Positions 9,951-21,780 of a stretch of DNA of 64,000 nucleotides are shown piece after piece. The notes under the pieces are model-generated. The model did no database searches and was not told the DNA's origin. It was given only the letters and a program-made list of their open reading frames with translations. Within the stretch, counting starts at the first letter, position 1. Each line of letters starts with the position of its first letter. Made by a program: the position numbers and the translations under genes. The DNA comes from Kingdonia uniflora (lineage: Eukaryota > Streptophyta > Magnoliopsida > Ranunculales > Circaeasteraceae). The stretch is taken from contig JACGCM010000155.1 in assembly GCA_014058105.1 (NCBI GenBank), forward strand, positions 2,480,001 to 2,544,000, given 5' to 3'.

Positions 9951-12853
9951 TGTTACACCCCAAAATCCAGTAATCGGTAGCTTGACCAATTACTAGATCT
10001 GAAGCTGTGCAGGTCGGGGAATCCAAAGATTCTACCCCACAAATAGCCAAGCTGTAGACAAATTCTGGCTCGGCTATTCACATATAGCAATAATCATCAG
10101 AGTGAAGAAATAACAATGCAACAATATAATAATATAGCACGGAAGCAAAAGACATAAATATACATATCACTCGAATGCAATACAACATCTCGAATACAGG
10201 CTCAGCTACATATGCTGAGAACACCTACAGAAATCTGGAACTAAAGGAAATCTTCAGCGGCAAAATCTGTCTCTGGACTGGCTACACACGCGGCAGTCCA
10301 AGCTACTCAACCTCTAAAAATATTTAAATGCGAGAGTGAGCAAACAACGAGCTCACTAATCCAACAAAACTAAATAACTTACTAATAACAGGTACTAAAA
10401 GTAGAGTGAAGACGAGTGTGATAAAGAATAAGTGACTAAGCAATTCTAACAATATAAGCAGTAACCATCAATGTGGAAAGGAGGATTGAATTGATAAGAA
10501 AATGGAGATTAGAGTTAATGCGGAGAGGGAGTGGAATGGATTCGGAAGGGGAATAGAGTTAAGAATGTGAGAGGAGGGAGATGATGATTATTTGATATGC
10601 AATGTTATGGTGTGAAGTGATGACTAGGATAATCCCATACTTATCCTAGATGCAATGTTATGATATGGCGTGATGAACAGGGATATTCCCATAAATATCC
10701 CCTAATACAAAAATGCTGATGCTAACGTCTAATGCTATCTTAAAAAGATTTGGTAAAAGGATACACTGGTACAATTTGTTTAAGCTCGACCAAGCTAGGA
10801 TGGTCGCACTTGATCATAGTGGAAGGGTGGATCAAACCCGCGGAGCATCAGTCCAAAACATTTTAAGGAATTTCAACCTCAACGAGGCTAAGTTTGGGAT
10901 CAACAGGACTCTGTCTCATGCCAATCCACACTCCGGGGTGGTTTTGCTAGGTATGATAGTGCCATTCCCAATCTCACATGTTTTTTTAACCCGATCTCAC
11001 GGACTCCTTGGATCCTGTCAGAGGTCAACCAAAACAGAGTGTTCGTGTATCCAATCTCAATAAGTTTTAAAAAAAACGTTAAGTTATAAAGGTACAATCA
11101 GTGCCCAAGCACAACATAGTTGCCGCTAACCCGGCAACCCAAACAAAATAGATAAGGACTCGGTTGCACCGACTCTGCATAGCCGAAACAACAACCCAAC
11201 CATCGCCTACATCCAAACTAACAATCTAACCCCGAGAATGCTAGCCCAACCACCACCAACTAAACCTCAGGTCTCATGCGGACCAAAACCAACTCCAGAA
11301 TCCTTACAAACCCAAACTACAGGTTAACCAACTTAACAGGATAATTTCTAGTTTAAACTATAGTTAATTATGAAACGTCTCTAAGTTCAATATAACCCTC
11401 TAAACCAATACACGATACTAGTAGAGAAACTTAGTAATGCTGGAATGAAAACTCCCCTGATAACAAACCCGAGTTCTGCAGAAATCCAACTCGAAAATCC
11501 AATCAAAATCCGTAGAACGACAGCAGAACGCCTAATAATCTAATGCCAACAATAGAGAACAACAAACAACCAATCAATTAAAGGATACGACAATAAAACC
11601 CAAACCCTAGAAATTCAACCTACGCCAAATCAAGCGAAATTAACGGAAGGAAATCGGAAATTACTTACCCAAGATAGGAGAGATGATCGCGGCGAAGCTC
11701 GACAAGGATCCGCGAGCAAGGGAAAGGATTGGGTGAAGAGTATTGAGGTGAGGGGATTAGGTTAGGGAGGGGAGATGATGATGATGAAGATGAGGAGGTG
11801 ATGAATGGGGGTGATGGGGATGATTGGGGGAGAAGAATCATCTCTCAAGAACTCTCTCTCTCTCTCTCTCTCAAATCATCCTAAGCAGTGCCTAACAGGA
11901 AACCAACCAAAAGAAATGAGAAAGAAAGACTTAAGTAGTCAGAATATATGAAAGTCGTACGAACGAGAAATCCTCTTGGGCGAAAATTCTAGGAGGAACG
12001 TCACTTCGTTCGAACGAATAAGAAAGTCGTTCGAACGACCAAGAGGCCTCGGGCCAAATTCTAGGAGGTTAGTCAACTCGTTTGAACAACAATAAATCTC
12101 GTTCGAACGACAATTCTGTCAAATGGCCAAAACGTCCAGTAGACGCAGAAAATGATCAGAAAACACAAAAATTTGTTCGAACGACTAGGAACCTCGTTCG
12201 AACAACAATCTGGGAAATCTACTCTGAGGTCCTCCTGAACCACACATACAGAACTCCAAGGCCCTCAGAAGACTGGAATAACTCGAGCAACCACCACAAA
12301 GGGTTCCCAAGGTCTAACACCACCTCCACCGCTGAACGGCCACCGGAACTCTTAAAACCTAGAAAAGAAATCTAACGGCTAGAAACTTAATCGGAATGAA
12401 TAAAATGGATGGAAAGAGTTTGATGACAGTCTGATAGGCATTGAGAAACCAGGGGTAGCTAATCCCTATTTCTCAACCCCAGAACATAAATCGGAAATGC
12501 CAGAAACGTCCGGAATCAAAAACACTATGACCCACGCGGAGGAGAGAAGTGGAAAACCCCTTTCGGATATAGAAACCGCTCTCCGCGCACCATACAATTA
12601 AACTGAAATGCCCAAACACCGAACTACCAAAACCATCAAAACTCTACCAAAAAGGAATCTACACAAAAAATAGGCACTATGAACAATAATAAATGCATTA
12701 AGGATAGGAGAAATAAATGAGGAATATGTGTGGAATGTAAATGCGGATAATGAATATGCAGAAGTGAAAATGAATAGGAATATGCGGAGTATTGCAACGG
12801 TGAGTATACTAATAGCTATAATTAGGAAATAAAAAAAAATCGGGGTCATTACA
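9951..12853 (-). mobile_element. Solo LTR, 2.9 kb (Tekay/Del-like)
   Basis: The sequence starts TGTTACACCCC and ends GGGGTCATTACA, with flanking CACAG (9946-9950) and CACGG (12854-12858), a 5-bp target duplication with one change. Read on minus it runs TGTAATGACCCC...GGGGTGTAACA, the usual LTR termini of Tekay/Del-type chromoviruses, which also have long LTRs. There is no internal region, so unequal LTR recombination probably removed it. Five TTCGAA palindromes lie at 12005-12205 and a (TC)n run at about 11856-11872. The open frames inside it look non-coding. Confidence 0.7.
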
Positions 12854-14180
12854 CACGGGGTCTTACTCTCAACCGGGAAATCCATATTTTTCATCTCACG
12901 CCGGTAGAAGTTTGAGAACCACGCCGATGAGAGGTACATGGGTTTTAAATAATTTAAACCTCAATACATCATCGATTGTCTCTCCGGTCTTCTCTCTGGT
13001 CATCTCTCCGGCCATCTCTAAGGTACTCAATCCGGTTTTTACGAGAAGTAATACGTGCGGAAAGGCGAAGCCTAAAAGAAATACTGTACCGATACCTATT
13101 GTAGTTGAGGATGTAATTGAGGTTGAGGATGAAGTTGATGACGACAAAGAAAGATACACGAACTCTAAAAATTGGTCGTTCGATAACTTCATCAATCTCG
13201 CATGCGCTTGGTCTCAAGTCTCTCAAAACCTCGCTACGACAAACAACCAAAATGCCGCTACATTTTGGTTCAAGGTGCACGACCAATTCAACTCATTCTA
13301 TAATGACCAATCGATGTGGCGATCATACAATGGTGTCAATTACGCGTATAAGGGGAAGCTCAATAAGGAATGTTTGATTTTTAAAAGCATCATTCAAGAC
13401 CATAAAAGACGATATTTTACAGGCATTAGAACGAGCGACGTTGTAAGTATTTTTTTTTTCTCATTCCATTAATTTTGTTCCATAATTAGTACTCATTTGA
13501 ATTTTGAATTTGATTTCTAGGAGCGTATGGCATACGAGACATTCGATAAACTACAAAAAAACCATTTACATTGGGGGAGGCGTACAAAGTTTTGGAGCAT
13601 TACCCAAAATGGTCACAAATTAAGAACATCGGGCACCCCGGCCGCAATGTCGCTAGGAAATCAAATTTTAACGATAGCCTAGGAACTTCCAGCACCGATC
13701 CCTCTGCACCTACTTCTGACACTCCAAATGTGGTCATTCTGGATGATTCTATCGACTTGGATGCACCACTATATGCTTGTGGGAAAGAACAACCGGACGG
13801 CCAAAAAAAATACAAGGCTAAAGAAGCGGCAAAGTCAAGTATAGGTCTTTGGGGAAAGAAAATATTTAAGACAATGGCAAACATGATGAAGGCATAAAAT
13901 GAGAGGGACGAGCAGAAGAATGAGGAAAAGGAAGCCAGACCTAGAACACAAGATGAACAAAAGTTATCTAGAGAGGCAGAGATTCAAAAAAGGCGTGAAG
14001 CGGAGCTAACTAGAAAAAAAAGCCATCGAAGATGTGTATATGGTTAAGGTGATGACAACGGACCCAAGTCGCTTACTACCGGCACAAAGGCATCGGATGA
14101 AGAAGCAAATTAAAGAATATTTGAAGAAGTTGAAGGAGCAGTATCCAAGTGAAGATAACATTTCTAGTGATGAAGATTGA
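12854..14180 (+). pseudogene. Harbinger ORF2 (Myb/SANT-like accessory protein), main part
   Basis: This continues the gene that starts at 9698. The 186-codon block ending at 13472 holds a SANT/Myb-like region with 'NLACAWSQVSQNLATTNNQ' and 'FWFKVHDQFNSF'. A GT-AG intron-like gap (about 13444-13520) follows. The next part (13521-13897) has 'EAYKVLEHYPKWSQI', typical of the NAM-associated/GST-T3-like annotated family. A charged, coiled C-terminus runs to the TGA at 14178-14180. Stops and frame slips are present. It lies tail to tail with the transposase on the other strand. Confidence 0.7.
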
Positions 14181-14479
14181 TGTAATCCTTAGCGTTAATA
14201 GTAGTTCTTAAGTTCTATGTAATTTCATTACTTCAATAAAATTATTATTTATGTTAAGTAAGAGGCAAAACAAACTTCAAAAAAGTCTATCAAAATACAT
14301 TACAAGTTCAGAACAAAACTACAAACCTCGAAACCGAATACATTTCAACTTTAACGTAAAACTACAAACTTCAATGCTAAATACATTTCAACTTCAACAT
14401 AAAACTACAAACTTTGAAACAAAATACATTACTCCGCCCCTTTTTAATTCCACAAATGCGCAACAAGTTCATTCCGTAA

Positions 14480-15170
14480 TTAGAAATTAGCACCTTCATT
14501 TCTTATTTCATGAATCTTCTCGATGTACTGCGCCATAGTATTGATCAGGTGTCTTAGATTTAAGTCCTTCCAATTCTTCACAGAATCTCTAAACTCAGGA
14601 TCAATGTCCACTTGCCAGACATAAGTATGACGTTCATTTTTGACGATCATGTTGTGCATGATTATACGTGTATACATAACATTTGCTAGATCATGTGGCT
14701 TCCAAAATCATGCACCGTGCGCCAATATTTGGAACCTAGCTTGTAATACCCTAAATGCACGTTCTACGTCTTTCCAGCATGCTTCTTGCATCTTTGAAAA
14801 ATATCTTTCGGCATCATTGGACGAATTTCTCATGGTTTGAACAATTGTTTACCATTTTGGATAGACTCCGTCTGCTAAATAATACCCCATGGTCTACGGG
14901 ACCGTGCCTATATTGTAATTGCATGGCGGCGCAACTCTATTAGACAAGTTGTTGAAAAGCCACCCTTGATGCAAGACGTTCACGCCGTTGTTAGAACTGG
15001 GCACCCCAAAGAATGCGTGCCATATCCAAACATCTTATAATGCAACCGCTTCCAAAATCACCGTCAAGATTTTCTTAAACTCGGTATATTGTCCTGCCCA
15101 CCCGGTAGGACAATTCTTCCATTTCTAATGTATAGAATATAAACTACCTAACATCCCCGGGATGCCTCAC
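14480..15170 (-). pseudogene. Harbinger transposase, C-terminal DDE part
   Basis: Read on minus from 15170 the translation contains 'KWKNCPTGWAGQY', 'VWIWHAFFGVPSSNN', 'GYYLADGVYPKW', 'DVERAFRVLQARFQIL' and 'IIMHNMIV'. These are signature blocks of the PIF/Harbinger DDE_Tnp_4 transposase. The catalytic aspartates and glutamate fall in these blocks, but at least four stops or frame slips show it is inactive. The N-terminal part lies at 20502-21124, beyond the inserted gypsy element. Confidence 0.8.
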
Positions 15171-15725
15171 TAATCCACAATATGATTTAGAAGCCTGTGT
15201 TAGTAGATAAATATGAAGAACACAAATCGGTTTGGAAAATAGAGAATTCAATTACTCAAGAATGAAGTAATTACAGGAAGAAAAACTCTCAAACCCTAGG
15301 TTCTCTCAGAACTCTTCCAGATCTAAAATAGAAAAGAAATAACCTAAGTCCCTTTTATATAGTAGGGAACCTAAAATACTACAAACATGCATCTCGAGGC
15401 AAAAATATCCCTCAAATTATAACTACCGCTAAAAGGAAAAGGTTGAATAACGCCTCTGTTCGAACAGAATAAATTTATGTTCGAATAAAATAAAGGGTAT
15501 TCGAATACACATAATTTATATTCGAATAAAACTTATCAGACTAAAATATATTCGAATAGACATAATCCTGTTCGAATAAAACTGATCAGTTAAAAATGTA
15601 TTCGAACAGACATAATCTTGTTTGAATAAAACTGATCAGTTAGACATGTATTCGAACAGACATAATCTTGTTCGAATAGAATACCTCAGAAAATTATAGA
15701 AACTTCTTCAGATCCTCCTGGATCA
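15171..15725 (-). repeat. 3' LTR of the reverse-strand gypsy element
   Basis: It aligns along its whole length with 19943-20496. On minus it begins TGATCCAGGAGG and ends GTGGATTA. The U3 side (15470-15690) has an array of about 57 bp period with nine exact TTCGAA cores, most within TATTCGAATA or GTTCGAAC. The purine tract 'aaagaggggagcca' lies just outside it (15726-15740 on plus). Confidence 0.85.
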
Positions 15726-15811
15726 TGGCTCCCCTCTTTAGAAGTCTTGAGCTCTTGTTCAAGCTAGAACTGGAGATGTGGGAACGCGGCGATGCCAAAT
15801 TCCCTGCTGTA

Positions 15812-16983
15812 CTACTTCGACTTACTCGGTAGCTGACCCTTCTTCCCAATTCGGAATAAATCAATAGCACCTCGTCTTATAGTATGAACCTTCCGCTCTT
15901 GAATACCATCCTCCGGATCCGGATCTTCTCTTTTCATCCATAAGTCATCAAATAGTGGTAGGTGAATATTGATTGCAGAGTCTTTATCCAAAAGAGACGG
16001 TTCAAACAGCTTCAAATACTCCGCATTAATCATCGAATACATCTTCATGAAAGGTGGTAAATCCAACTGGAATGCATTGTCACCAATCTTCTTGAGTATC
16101 AAAAAAGGACCATAACGGATGGGTTTGAGCTTCTTACCGTCCCCCTTTAAGCCCTTCCTTACCCAAATACAACCAAACGAGGTCGCCCTCAAGAAAAGTA
16201 CACTCAACCCAATGTTTGTCGTGACGAGCCTTATACTTCGCTTGAGTTTTCTTCAACTGAGCTTCAACCGCCTCATGAACCTTGCTAATCTTCTCAATGA
16301 AACGCTTAGCTTTAACCTGCTCATCTTCCTCCTTCCTTGACACCGTCTTATCGTCAAGACTAAACGCCAAATCAAAAGGGCATTGCGGCAAGTACCCAAA
16401 TAAACCTCAAAAGGAGACTTCAATGCGGAACCATGAATTGCCTGGTTGAACACAAACTGAAGATACGGTAAACTCTCATCCCAAGTATTAGGATACTTAG
16501 AATGGAATCCCCATAATAAATGTACCAAAGTATGGTTAATAACCTTTGTTTGTCCGTCTGTCTGCGGATGAAAAGTGGTACTTCTCTTCAACTTAGTGTC
16601 CATCATCCCCCATATCTATCTCCAGAAATGCCCCAAAAAGCGGCTATCCCTATCAGAAATAATAGAAGAAGGGAACCCGAAATACCTCCAGACGCCTCTG
16701 AAAAACAAATGCGCTACTCCTTCCCCTGTGACCATCTTCTAGCATGGAATAAGAACAATAATCTTGCTGAATCGATCCACCACCACAAAAAATAGTCATT
16801 CTTACACCTGGTCATGGGCAAACCACCCATAAAATCCATCAAAATGCTCTCCCAAGGTCGACTTGGAATTGGAAATGATAAGCACAGTCCTATATTCCTA
16901 TTGGAAGGCTTCGATGTGCTGCATAACACGCAACCACGAGCCACATCCACCTGCATCTTCTGCCAATAGACATAATGTCGCAA
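15812..16983 (-). pseudogene. gypsy integrase and chromodomain-like tail, degenerate
   Basis: Blocks in order on minus are 'CVLCSTSKPSN' (zinc-binding Cys pair), 'ESILMDFMGGLP' (first catalytic Asp) and 'FHPQTDGQTKVINHTL'. The normal Glu of DGQTE is Lys here, so the DDE triad is lost. Next come 'YGPFLILKKIGDNAFQLDLP' (GPY/F-type motif) and a basic tail with 'ERKVHTIRRG' that resembles a decayed chromodomain. Several frame slips separate the blocks. Confidence 0.75.
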
Positions 16984-17214
16984 ATTTAGAAGAGTCTTCT
17001 TAACCCCAAAATGACCTGTTACCCGGGAACAATGTGCCTCTCAAATCCACTGCAAACGGTCTCTACCCTCAGGAATATATAATAGACTACCCCTGTAAAT
17101 CAAACCATCCTTTAGAGCATACTCGCAAGTCTTGCCCTGCAGTAACTTCTCGTAAATCACACTGAGCTCATTGTCGTCATCATACCCTGAAACGTACTCA
17201 GAAAGAACAATCGG

Positions 17215-18573
17215 CTAGATCTGTATAGCTACCAACAAAGCATAAATAGTTGGTAATGGGGGTCGAGATAACATATCAGCCATCTTGTTGTCCACCGCTT
17301 TCTTATACTTGATTAATAAGGTAAAGTACTGAAGGTATGACATCCACTTCATATAGCGAGCTTGCTGAAGCTTGGACTGCGTAGATAAGAACTGCAATGG
17401 TTTGTGATTGGAATGTACCACAACCTCCTTCCCCAATAAGTAACTCTGCCAATGCTTCACTGATTGATATAACGCGTAGAACTCCATATTGTAGGTAGGA
17501 TAGTTGCGTACTGCTTTTATAAACATCTCAGAATGGTAAGCAACCGGCTTCCCATCCTGTAAAAGGATTGCCCCCAATGCATAGTCTGACGCATCTGTCT
17601 CGACCTCAAAAGGTCACTGCAAATTAGGCAATGCTAACATTGGTGGATCCATAATCTTCCGCTTAAATAACATAAAGGTCTTCTCATGGTGTTCTTCCCA
17701 TACAAACTGTACTCTGGTCTTCGTCAAAGAATCCAACGGTGCGGCAATTTGAGAAAAATGCCAAATAAATTTCCGTAAGTACTGACAAGAACCCATAAAA
17801 CTCCTCACTTCTATCACTGTGCGGGGTCTAGGCCAATTAGTAATGACCGAGACCTTCTCTGGATCGACCTTAAGCTCGCCGCCACCAACAATAAAACCAA
17901 AATAGACCAGCTCCCGTTTCCCAAACTCGCACTTCTTCCCATTCAAAAAAAACTATTATGATCATAACACGCCCAACACTTTGCATAAATGCCCAAGATG
18001 CTCCTCCCATGTACGACTATATATCAAGATATCATCCAAATATACAATCACAAAATCATCAATAAACATACGAAGTACCTCATTCATTAGCCGCATAAAC
18101 GTCGTTGGAGCATTGCATAACCCAAAAGGCATCATTAACCATTCAAATAATCCTTGTTTGGTTTTGAACGTTGTCTTCCAAGTATCCTCCTCCCGGATTC
18201 AAACTTTATGGTAACCCGACTTAAGATCCAATTTGGTGAAAAACCGAGCCGTCTGCAACTCATCTAAAAACTCGTCAATCTGTGGAAGCGGATAACGATT
18301 CTTAACTGTGATCTTGTTCAACGTCTGATAATCCACACACATCCTCCAAGACCCATCCTTCTTCGGTACCAGTAACACCGGCGAACCACATGGTAAGCTA
18401 CTTGGATTAATAACTCCTTGCTCCAAGAGTTCATATACCTGCTTCTTGATCTCATCAAACTTTATAACAGAAGTCCGATATAACCCAACATTGGGTAGTG
18501 GCTTACCATTTACCAAGGTGATATCATACTCCATATCCCTCTTGCGCGGCATCCCTTCTATACCCAGAAACAA
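17215..18573 (-). pseudogene. gypsy reverse transcriptase and RNase H, degenerate
   Basis: The reverse transcriptase (18573 to about 17620) shows 'GSWRMCVDYQTLNKITVKNR', 'FTKLDLKSGYHKV' and, after a frame slip near 18200, '[12 protein letters not shown]' and '[13 protein letters not shown]' with both motif C aspartates. RNase H follows (17577-17215) with 'GAILLQDGKPVAYHSEMF' and 'VVHSNHKPLQFL'. The middle block at 17946-17614 is the connection/thumb region ('KCEFGKRELVYFGFIV'). The order and family are clear; the reading frame is broken several times. Confidence 0.8.
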
Positions 18574-18599
18574 GTCTTCATACTCCTCTTACAACTCCC

Positions 18600-19902
18600 C
18601 TATATCGGTTTGTTGCTTAGGAGACATTGTCAAAGTAGACAATACTATATCCGACAAACCCTCTTAAACCTATCGCACCAACAACAAAACAAATTTGTCG
18701 TTCGCATTAACCAAGTTCTTCGCCTGAGTCGCCGTTACCAAATTACTGGTAGTGATATATTCCTTGTATGCATTAATATGAAACTCAGTCCCATCCTTCA
18801 CCAAACAATACTTGCGAGCACGACGGTAAAGGATTGTATCTCAATCCCAAAGATAAGGGCTACCCAAGATGACCTAACACACGTCCAACGGAACCACCTC
18901 GCATGTCACTAGAAACTTGAACGTACAAGTTTGAAGATCAGTAAGCAGTGTACTTCAGAAAAATGCAGAGTTGAAGATCAGTAAGCAGTGTACGTTCTTG
19001 TCATCTTTCTTGTCACTCTTCAAGTACTTGCCTTCAATGGCAATTGCTTTAACGGTAGAGTCCTCGATATTTTCTACCTTGAAGAGCTTTAATTCTCTTC
19101 TAATAGACTCCGATAAACCACCCGTATACTTCATGAACATGTTGTACTCATCCACGTCAACATCCAACACCAACACTTGGATATGAAATTCTATAGTGAA
19201 TTGTTGTACGGATTGCCTAAACTTTTGGCATAAATTGTGCCATTTATACCACCGCTCCTGTTCATACCCAATCGGATAGAATTGCTTCCTCACCAAAACC
19301 TTGAATTCCTACCAACCCAGACTTCTGACATCATGTCGTTTCCGATAGGATTTTTACCACGTTAGTGGGTGACTTGTGAATTTCAAAGAAGAGAAGCAAA
19401 TCTTCAAAGCGTTTGAATATTCATCAATGAAAAAATAGGTCTCCAACCTATCTAACGAATTATCTAATTTCTCAGCATCGACAGAACCATCGAAAACTGG
19501 AATCTTAATCTTAAAACCAATACGAAGATTACACAAAGGATTCGTTGACTTACTAGAACCTAGGCGCTCTTTGACAGAATTGGGATCACTAGAATCATCA
19601 AATACAAGAACGTCCTCGTCACCATCCACCTCCATAACCCCTTTCTTTTTTGAACGGCTTCGCTGACTCGCCGAAATGGAACCCAATGCGAGGTTTGTGA
19701 GATGTAATTGTTCGACTAACTCCCCTATAGTAGAAGTTAGGGTGGAAACTGTCGTTTCCAAAATCGTGATTCTCTCATTGAGATCGCCCATCTCCAAATT
19801 GTCATTCTTCTTCAAATTAGGTTTGCGATGGATCTTCAACGGACTCACGAGCTTCTCCTTCGTTTGCTTGAGACGGTCACGTGTAGAGACCATAAACCAC
19901 AA
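18600..19902 (-). pseudogene. gypsy gag with truncated protease
   Basis: Gag runs from 19902 with a leucine-zipper-like segment ('ERITILETTVSTLTSTIGEL') and a capsid-like region to about 18956. The next readable piece is 'CEVVPLDVC...ILGSPYLWD', the C-terminal part of protease. The zinc knuckle and the protease Asp-Thr-Gly are missing, so an internal deletion is likely. A 22-bp direct repeat ('gaagatcagtaagcagtgta') occurs at about 18933 and 18973, at that junction. Confidence 0.65.
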
Positions 19903-19931
19903 TCAACCCCCTGAAAATCAAAATTGGAAAA

Positions 19932-19941
19932 CTGATACCAC
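19932..19941 (-). other. Primer-binding site, tRNA-iMet type
   Basis: On minus the 5' LTR is followed by GTGGTATCAG, complementary to the 3' end of initiator methionine tRNA, the common primer of plant chromoviruses. It fixes the orientation of the element and the inner edge of the LTR. Confidence 0.8.
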
Positions 19942-19942
19942 T

Positions 19943-20496
19943 TAATCCACAATACGATTTAGAAGCCTATGTTAGTAGAAAAATACGAAAAACATAAATA
20001 AGTTTGGAAAATAGAGAATTCAATTACTCAAGAACGAAGTAATTATATGAAGAAAAACTCTCAAACCCTAGGTTTTCTCAGAACTCTTTCAGATCTAACA
20101 TAGAAAAGAAATAACCTAAGTCCCCTTTATATAGTAGGGAACCTAAAATACTAAAAGTATGCATCTCGAGGTAAAAATACCCCCCAAATTATAACCACCG
20201 CTAAAAGAAAAAGGCTGAATCGCGCCTCTATTCGAACAGAATAAGTTTATGCTTGAATAAAATAAAGTGTATTCGAATACACATAATTTGTATTCGAATA
20301 AAACTGATCAGACTGAAATGTATTTGAACACACATAATCCTATCGAATAAAACTGATCAGTTAGAAATATATTCGAACATACATAAACTTGTTCAAATAA
20401 AACTGATCAGTTAGACATGTATTCGAACAAACATAATCTTGTTCGAATAGAATACCTCAAAAAAGTATAGAAACTTCTTCATATTCTCCTGGACCA
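19943..20496 (-). repeat. 5' LTR of the reverse-strand gypsy element
   Basis: This is the partner of 15171-15725, with nearly equal length (554 versus 555 bp). By eye about 50 sites differ, so the insertion is not recent. The TTCGAA array of the U3 side is kept (20220-20460) with several cores mutated. Confidence 0.85.
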
Positions 20497-20501
20497 CTCG
20501 C

Positions 20502-21124
20502 GATCCATTCACTTCTAACAAGTGTAATGCATCGTTTTCATTGGGAGATCTAATGTATTGAACTTTAAATTGTGTTATAATTGTTTTACAAAATTCTTTC
20601 AAACACAAAATACCCGTAGACTCCTCAATCCGAATGTATTCTTCTTGGGCGTCTGCGCTCGTACCGTAACATAATATGAGAAGTGCTCACGTTATCTTTT
20701 GGTGCGAGGATAAGCCCATCGTCTTAGCGGCATTTTTTCTTTAAATAAAATAGGGGTTCGAAGAAAGTATTTGATCATAAATACGTTGATACACATCTTC
20801 ACTCATACGGAATCGACGACGAAATGGGATACCTTTGAAGATTGGGTTGTCGCCAAAGTAATCCTGATTAAGGCTAAACTCTCCCAATTTATGATCACGG
20901 CCTTTCCGCTTGTCAATCCTTCCTATTTTACTACCTCCCTGCCTCCATGATGATGTCGTCTCTTGCTCTTTTTCTTCCGCTTCTCCCATTTCAATCATAA
21001 TCTTGCTATACTCGTGCATCATCTCAATTTAGCGTCGGAAGAGCTCTTCGCTTCCGGACGATGATGACAAGGATGAGAGTGATGGGTCAAACAAGATTAG
21101 GTTCTCCAAAATTAGGTCAGACAT
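20502..21124 (-). pseudogene. Harbinger transposase, N-terminal part
   Basis: The ATG at 21124 (minus) begins a Ser-rich leader ('LSSLSSSSGSEELFRR') with a stop. Next come a basic stretch ('GRIDKRKGRDHKLGE') and 'FRRRFRMSEDVYQRIYDQI', the typical N-terminal block of PIF/Harbinger transposases. The reading continues degenerate to 20502, where the gypsy target duplication begins, and resumes at 15170. Confidence 0.75.
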
Positions 21125-21244
21125 GATAGGGCGAAATTGATAACAGGAGAATAGAGTGGAGTTTAGAAGATTAAGATAATAGAGTGGAGTGTAGAAGAGT
21201 AAGAGAATAGAGTGTACACGATGAATAGTTTTATAGATGAACAA

Positions 21245-21350
21245 AACTAGTTGTTGAGCTTCTTGTCAAACAAGTTTGGTAAAAAAACTAGCCGTTGAGC
21301 TTCTTGTCAAACTAGCTGTTGAGATATTTGCTAAAAAAAATATAGCCGTT
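21245..21350 (-). repeat. Right subterminal repeats of Harbinger
   Basis: Four copies of 'agc(c/t)gttgagcttcttgtcaaac'-like sequence lie here, the reverse complement of the left-hand 'ctcaacggct...' units. They mark the right end of the Harbinger element near 21345. Confidence 0.65.
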
Positions 21351-21459
21351 GAGATGCTTGAACAATTATGCCCAAAATTATAGGCCTTCTGATCACCAAA
21401 AAACAAAACCGGGTATAGAGAGGGGAGCGGTAAGAACTAGCCGTTGGCCAAGTATGAAT

Positions 21460-21780
21460 CTTAACCGTCAACGTGTCTCCATCTGGAGCGTACACTATAT
21501 GCGCAGTTCTGAACTGCGCGGCATGGGAGCCACTGGAAGTTTGACAAGTGTCATCAACCTATTGGTTCAAAGGCTACGCGCAGTTCAGAACTGTGCGGGA
21601 TCGATCCACCAAAAATCCACCCAGAGGGTAGAGTGACCACCCTCAAGGTGGGTTGTGTTTGGCCGCGTAGGCAAACCGACCTAGTTGCTCCAAGGTGAAT
21701 TTGGGCAAAAGTGGGTAGATTTTTCATCCACCTTGCCACGTCAGAATTGACCTAGCTGCTACAGGTGCTCTAACATAATA
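21460..21780. repeat. Second palindrome-tipped repeat and MITE-like tract
   Basis: Palindromes at 21501-21521 and 21577-21599 are the same word as at 281-775 and 3332-3470. The preceding 'gtgtctccatctggagc' is shared with 724-741. The next 180 bp ('ccaccc', 'aaggtgggttg', 'gtgctctaac') resembles the MITE at 462-666. This places copies of the same repeat family on both sides of the Harbinger element. Confidence 0.5.

Larger units (their letters stand above)
15171..20496 (-). mobile_element. Ty3/gypsy chromovirus-like element inserted in the Harbinger transposase
   Basis: The element is full length and on minus. Its LTRs are at 19943-20496 (5' LTR) and 15171-15725 (3' LTR), about 90% identical by eye. 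Target duplications are CTCAC (15166-15170) and CTCGC (20497-20501). The primer-binding site TGGTATCAG fits initiator tRNA-Met. A polypurine tract abuts the 3' LTR. It carries gag, a truncated protease, reverse transcriptase, RNase H, integrase with a GPY/F-type motif and a weak chromodomain-like tail. It is inactive. Confidence 0.85.
9190..21345. mobile_element. PIF/Harbinger DNA transposon with nested insertions
   Basis: Two divergent gene remnants define it: a Myb/SANT-like accessory gene (ORF2) on plus (9698-14180) and a DDE transposase on minus (21124-14480). Subterminal repeats at both ends are mutually inverted: 'caacggctatatttt' on the left and 'aaaatatagccgttgag' on the right. A 2.9-kb solo LTR splits the accessory gene and a 5.3-kb gypsy element splits the transposase. 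Removing both leaves about 3.9 kb, a normal size for a Harbinger element. The exact termini and the expected 3-bp TTA/TAA duplication were not resolved. Confidence 0.75.

Noticed and set aside
12598..12853. 113-codon minus-strand frame at the end of the solo LTR
   Set aside because: It lies in LTR sequence next to its terminus, and the composition is hydrophobic low-complexity from AT-rich DNA.
15470..15690. TTCGAA words as tRNA B boxes
   Set aside because: No A box, acceptor stem or cloverleaf could be drawn around them; they are palindromes in an LTR.
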